Of a stretch of 64,000 nucleotides of DNA, positions 60,898 through 64,000 are shown piece after piece. Source of the stretch: CAYPXN01 sp964470915 (GTDB lineage Bacteria > UBA10199 > JADFYH01); NCBI GenBank assembly GCA_964470915.1, contig CAYYEM010000001.1, forward strand, positions 102,345 to 166,344. Reading direction: 5' to 3'. The notes below the pieces were generated by a model. That model did no database searches. It was not told the DNA's origin and saw only the letters and a program-made list of their open reading frames with translations. Position numbers and translations under genes: made by a program. Numbering within the stretch: the first letter of the stretch is position 1; every line of letters begins with the position of its first letter.

Positions 60898-61929
60898 ATG
60901 AAAAAGAATACGATTAAAATACTTTTAGTGTTGACTTTGGTGCTAGGATTTTCTTTTTCTGCCAAAGCGGATATTATTAAAATCAATGGGGCAGGCGCGA
61001 CCTTTCCTTATCCCCTCTACTCAAAGTGGTTTAGTGATTATAATAAAACAAATCCTAATATTCAGATCAATTATCAATCCATTGGAAGTGGGGGAGGTAT
61101 TCAACAATTGAAGGCCGGTACCGTCGACTTTGGTGCTTCAGATGCTCCTCTGAATAGCGATGAAGAAAAAGCAATGCCGGGTCCTGTTGTGCAAATTCCT
61201 GCTACGGCTGGATCTGTAGTCATTGTTTATAATATTCCTGGAATTGGAAAAGGTTTGAAACTGACATCAGAGGTGGTGGGTGATTTATTTTTAGGAAAAA
61301 TTAAAAGCTGGAATGATCCTAAAATTGTTTCTCAAAACCCTGGTGTGAATTTGCCTAATCTTCCTGTAGCGGTGGTTCATCGTTCAGATGGAAGTGGTAC
61401 CACACATATTTTTACGGATTATCTTGCTAAAGCTCATGCTGATTTTTATTTTAAAGTGGGTCGAGGTAAATCAGTCAACTGGCCTACGGGCTTGGGTGGA
61501 AAAGGAAATGAAGGTGTTGCAGGACAGGTCAAACAAATTCCAGGTGCAGTAGGTTATGTGGAATATGCTTACGCTGTGAATAATAAAATTCCCTATGCCG
61601 CAATTCGTAATAAAGCAGGAAAGTTTGTGGAACCTTCCCCTGCAGCTACAACCGCTGCCATTGCAGCGTTTTCTAAAGAGCTCACAAAAGATGTAAAAGC
61701 TTCTGTAACGGATGCTCCTGGTGAAGCTTCTTATCCCATTGCAGGTGTGAGTTACTTAATGACTTTGAAAAAAGCGACAGATCCAGTGAAAGGAAAGGCT
61801 TTTGTAGATTTCTTGAAATGGTCTATGGGAACAGGTCAAAGTCAGGCGGCTTCTTTGCAATACTCAGCACTTCCTGCAGAAGTAGTGAAGATCAATGAAG
61901 GAAAAATTGCATCGATTATTCTTCAATAA
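60898..61929 (+). CDS. pstS: Phosphate ABC transporter, phosphate-binding protein PstS
   Basis: Periplasmic binding protein for high-affinity phosphate uptake, 343 residues. Signal peptide ends AKA-D. Motifs: INGAGATFPYPLYSKW, SIGSGGGIQQ and RSDGSGTTHIF, which bind phosphate. It is not a lipoprotein. First gene of pstSCAB behind a strong PhoB box. Confidence 0.96.
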   Translation: MKKNTIKILLVLTLVLGFSFSAKADIIKINGAGATFPYPLYSKWFSDYNKTNPNIQINYQSIGSGGGIQQLKAGTVDFGASDAPLNSDEEKAMPGPVVQIPATAGSVVIVYNIPGIGKGLKLTSEVVGDLFLGKIKSWNDPKIVSQNPGVNLPNLPVAVVHRSDGSGTTHIFTDYLAKAHADFYFKVGRGKSVNWPTGLGGKGNEGVAGQVKQIPGAVGYVEYAYAVNNKIPYAAIRNKAGKFVEPSPAATTAAIAAFSKELTKDVKASVTDAPGEASYPIAGVSYLMTLKKATDPVKGKAFVDFLKWSMGTGQSQAASLQYSALPAEVVKINEGKIASIILQ

Positions 61930-61935
61930 TTTACT

Positions 61936-62895
61936 ATGCAAATGACTGATCTGTCAGAAGAAAATTTGATAGCTGTTGATTCTTCCTTAAACCAGCGATC
62001 TGGTGCTAATCTAGATCGTTGGTTTAAATTTTTTTTATGGGGAATAGCATCGCTGGTTTTACTGATCATGCTCGCTATCTTTTGGGAGTTGATTCGTTCT
62101 TCTGCACTTTCAATCAAGACATTTGGGATCAAATTTTTATTTGAATCAGTTTGGGATCCTGTTGCTGAAAAATTTGGTGCTTTGCCTTTTATTTTTGGCA
62201 CTCTCGCATCTTCTTTGATCGCGATGCTTATTGCGGTACCTGTTTCATTGGGAGTTGCGCTTTATGTGACTCAATGGGCTCCAGGTTGGCTTAAAAATCC
62301 TATTTCTTTTTTGGTAGAATTATTAGCGGCAATCCCCAGTGTGATTTATGGTTTATGGGGAATTTTTGTAATGGTTCCCTTTATCCGAACTGAAATTTTC
62401 CCACTCATTTATAAATTTTTGGGTTTTATTCCTCTCTTTGAAGGCCCTGCTTATGGCCCCAGCTTACTGGCGGGAGGTTTGATTTTATCGATTATGATTT
62501 TACCGACGATTACGTCTATTTCTAAAGAAATTTTTTCGACAATTCCCGTAGAATATAAAGAAGCAGTTTTTGCTTTAGGGGGGACTCGTTGGGAGGCTAT
62601 TCGTTGGGTGGTTTTAAAAATTTCAAAATCTGGTGTGATGGGAGCTTGTGTGCTTGCTTTAGGACGAGCCTTGGGTGAAACCATGGCGGTAACCATGGTG
62701 ATTGGGAATCGTCCTGAAATTCCCTCTTCTATTTTTGCACCCGCCTATAGCTTGGCTTCGGTGATCGCGAATGAATTTTCGGAGGCAACTTCTCCTTTAT
62801 ATCTTTCATCTCTGGCAAAAATGGGCCTCATTTTATTACTACTTACTTTCATTGTGAACGGTTTTGCGCGCTTATTAGTGAGAAAGAAAATTTAA
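61936..62895 (+). CDS. pstC: Phosphate ABC transporter permease PstC
   Basis: 319 residues; a cytosolic N-terminus then six hydrophobic segments. The family loop EAVFALGGTRWEAIRWVVL and AIPSVIYGLWGIFVM are present. It starts 6 bp after pstS. Confidence 0.95.
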   Translation: MQMTDLSEENLIAVDSSLNQRSGANLDRWFKFFLWGIASLVLLIMLAIFWELIRSSALSIKTFGIKFLFESVWDPVAEKFGALPFIFGTLASSLIAMLIAVPVSLGVALYVTQWAPGWLKNPISFLVELLAAIPSVIYGLWGIFVMVPFIRTEIFPLIYKFLGFIPLFEGPAYGPSLLAGGLILSIMILPTITSISKEIFSTIPVEYKEAVFALGGTRWEAIRWVVLKISKSGVMGACVLALGRALGETMAVTMVIGNRPEIPSSIFAPAYSLASVIANEFSEATSPLYLSSLAKMGLILLLLTFIVNGFARLLVRKKI

Positions 62896-62896
62896 A

Positions 62897-63769
62897 ATGT
62901 CTTTTACAGAAATCCCCCATTTTAATTATCGTTGGAGAAAAACAAAAAATGTATTTTTTTCTACTTTATGCGCGGGTTCCTGTCTTTTGGCTGTGAGTGT
63001 GTTACTTCTGCTTTTAAGTTATGTAGTGTTTCGAGGTTTCGGGGCCATCAATCTAGATTTTTTTACTCAGATGCCAAGTCCTGTAGGTGAACCTGGAGGT
63101 GGGGTTGCCAATTCTTTAGTAGGAAGTCTAATTCTTATTTCTATCGCATCTTTGATGGGGATTCCCATTGGCGTTTTTACCGGACTTTTTTTGGCAGAAT
63201 ATGGAAACAATTCTTATGCACGAGTCATTCGTTTTTTAACGGATGTGCTCAATGGACTTCCTTCTATTGTGATGGGACTTTTTGCCTATGCTTTACTTGT
63301 AATTCCCATGAAAAGTTTTTCGGGACTTGCTGGTGGAGTTGCTTTGTGTGTGCTGATGATTCCGGTGATTGTGAGAACGACGGAAGAAGTAGTGAAGCTT
63401 GTACCAAATTCTTTGAGAGAAGCAGCTCTAGCTTTGGGAGTGAGGCGTTGGCGAATGATTGTGAGCGTTGTGTTGGCAACAGCAAAACCTGGTATTGTCA
63501 CTGCTATTATTTTGTCAATTGCGCGCATTGCAGGAGAAACAGCCCCTTTACTTTTTACTTCATTTGGAAACCAATTTTGGCAAACTAATATTTTTGAACC
63601 GGTAGCAGCGCTTCCTCTGCAAATATTTACTTATGCCATTAGCCCTTTTGAAGATTGGCAGGCTAAAGCTTGGGCAGGTGCTTTAGTTCTAGTTGGATTT
63701 TGTTTGTTGATTAATGTTTCTGCTCGTTTGATTCTTCATTCTCGATTTAAAAAAGTAGGTAAACGATGA
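62897..63769 (+). CDS. pstA: Phosphate ABC transporter permease PstA
   Basis: 290 residues, six hydrophobic segments, with GLPSIVMGLFAY and EAALALGVRRWRMIVSVVL, the EAA loop that contacts PstB. It lies one base after pstC and its TGA overlaps the pstB ATG (ATGA). Confidence 0.95.
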   Translation: MSFTEIPHFNYRWRKTKNVFFSTLCAGSCLLAVSVLLLLLSYVVFRGFGAINLDFFTQMPSPVGEPGGGVANSLVGSLILISIASLMGIPIGVFTGLFLAEYGNNSYARVIRFLTDVLNGLPSIVMGLFAYALLVIPMKSFSGLAGGVALCVLMIPVIVRTTEEVVKLVPNSLREAALALGVRRWRMIVSVVLATAKPGIVTAIILSIARIAGETAPLLFTSFGNQFWQTNIFEPVAALPLQIFTYAISPFEDWQAKAWAGALVLVGFCLLINVSARLILHSRFKKVGKR

Positions 63770-64000
63770 AACAAAACATTGCTCTAGAAGTCAAAAATCT
63801 TAGTGCTTGGTTTGGAAAAAAACAGGTTCTGTTTGATGTAACACTTGATTTTCCCTTGAGAAGAGCAACAGCGATTATTGGTCCCTCAGGTTGTGGTAAA
63901 TCAACGCTCGTTCGTTCTCTTAATCGTATGCATGAAGTCAATCCTGATGCAAAAATTTCTGGCGAAGTGATTTTAGATGGAGAAAATATTTATAACTCTA
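63766..64000 (+). CDS. pstB: Phosphate ABC transporter ATP-binding protein PstB (partial)
   Basis: The first 78 residues are visible before the window ends. Walker A is IIGPSGCGKST (about 38-48), followed by LNRMHEVNPDAKISGEV, the PstB hallmark. The rest, and probably phoU, lie to the right of the window. Confidence 0.95.
   Translation, partial: MKQNIALEVKNLSAWFGKKQVLFDVTLDFPLRRATAIIGPSGCGKSTLVRSLNRMHEVNPDAKISGEVILDGENIYNS

Noticed and set aside
1..64000. CRISPR arrays, tRNA or rRNA genes, integrases, transposases
   Set aside because: None seen. Repeated units here are palindromic elements with 2-4 copies and no regular spacer structure. The flanked beta-helix gene has no recombinase.

Overview
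The window looks like a chromosome segment of a free-living Gram-negative bacterium with about 40% GC, probably a draft or metagenome assembly because it contains four runs of exactly 100 N. Gram-negative signs are an OprP-type porin, many lipoproteins, two large beta-helix surface proteins and a secreted repeat protein. A sigma-54 activator beside a eukaryotic-type kinase-ATPase-TPR protein suggests a deltaproteobacterium in the broad sense (Bdellovibrionota or Myxococcota-like). That placement is inference; no rRNA or tRNA gene was seen.

Layout. 1-4679: lysA and argH (minus strand), then rho with a long structured leader. 4681-6851: three tandem paralogous lipoproteins. 7041-14582: an accessory island with a GAF/AAA+/double-HTH sigma-54 activator, a kinase-P-loop-TPR protein, two proteins of unknown function each behind a good -24/-12 promoter, and a small lipoprotein. 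14681-31881: mostly housekeeping genes (MBL/beta-CASP ribonuclease, two beta-propeller lipoproteins, ppdK, glyS, an RND-type adaptor, a universal stress protein, a phosphodiester glycosidase, smc, cstA). 31984-43104: a branched-chain amino acid or amide ABC transporter operon (livJ, H, M, G, F) whose distal end is split by secreted-protein genes. One beta-helix gene is bracketed by a 28-bp direct repeat of the livF 3' end. 43260-45397: putrescine synthesis from agmatine (aguA, aguB) with a stand-alone Nfu N-terminal-domain protein. 45477-49655: thioesterase, a histidine kinase with response regulators, and an EEP-fold hydrolase.

49711-64000 is a phosphate region: a DUF47-PiT pair, a NptA-type Na/Pi transporter with a PhoU tail, phoB-phoR, a small secreted protein, an OprP-like porin and pstS-C-A-B (pstB cut by the window end). 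Three PhoB-box-like sites precede the small secreted protein, the porin and pstS. ftsY and a TatD-radical SAM fusion lie inside this region. The gap in the fusion is an assembly artefact, because identical 55-nt sequence lies on both sides of it.

Three families of short palindromic repeats sit between genes. Two of them touch translation signals: arms of the paired repeat end in AAGGA or AAGGG just upstream of glyS, livH and phoR, and a 28-bp palindrome carries the livM stop codon and a possible livG start.
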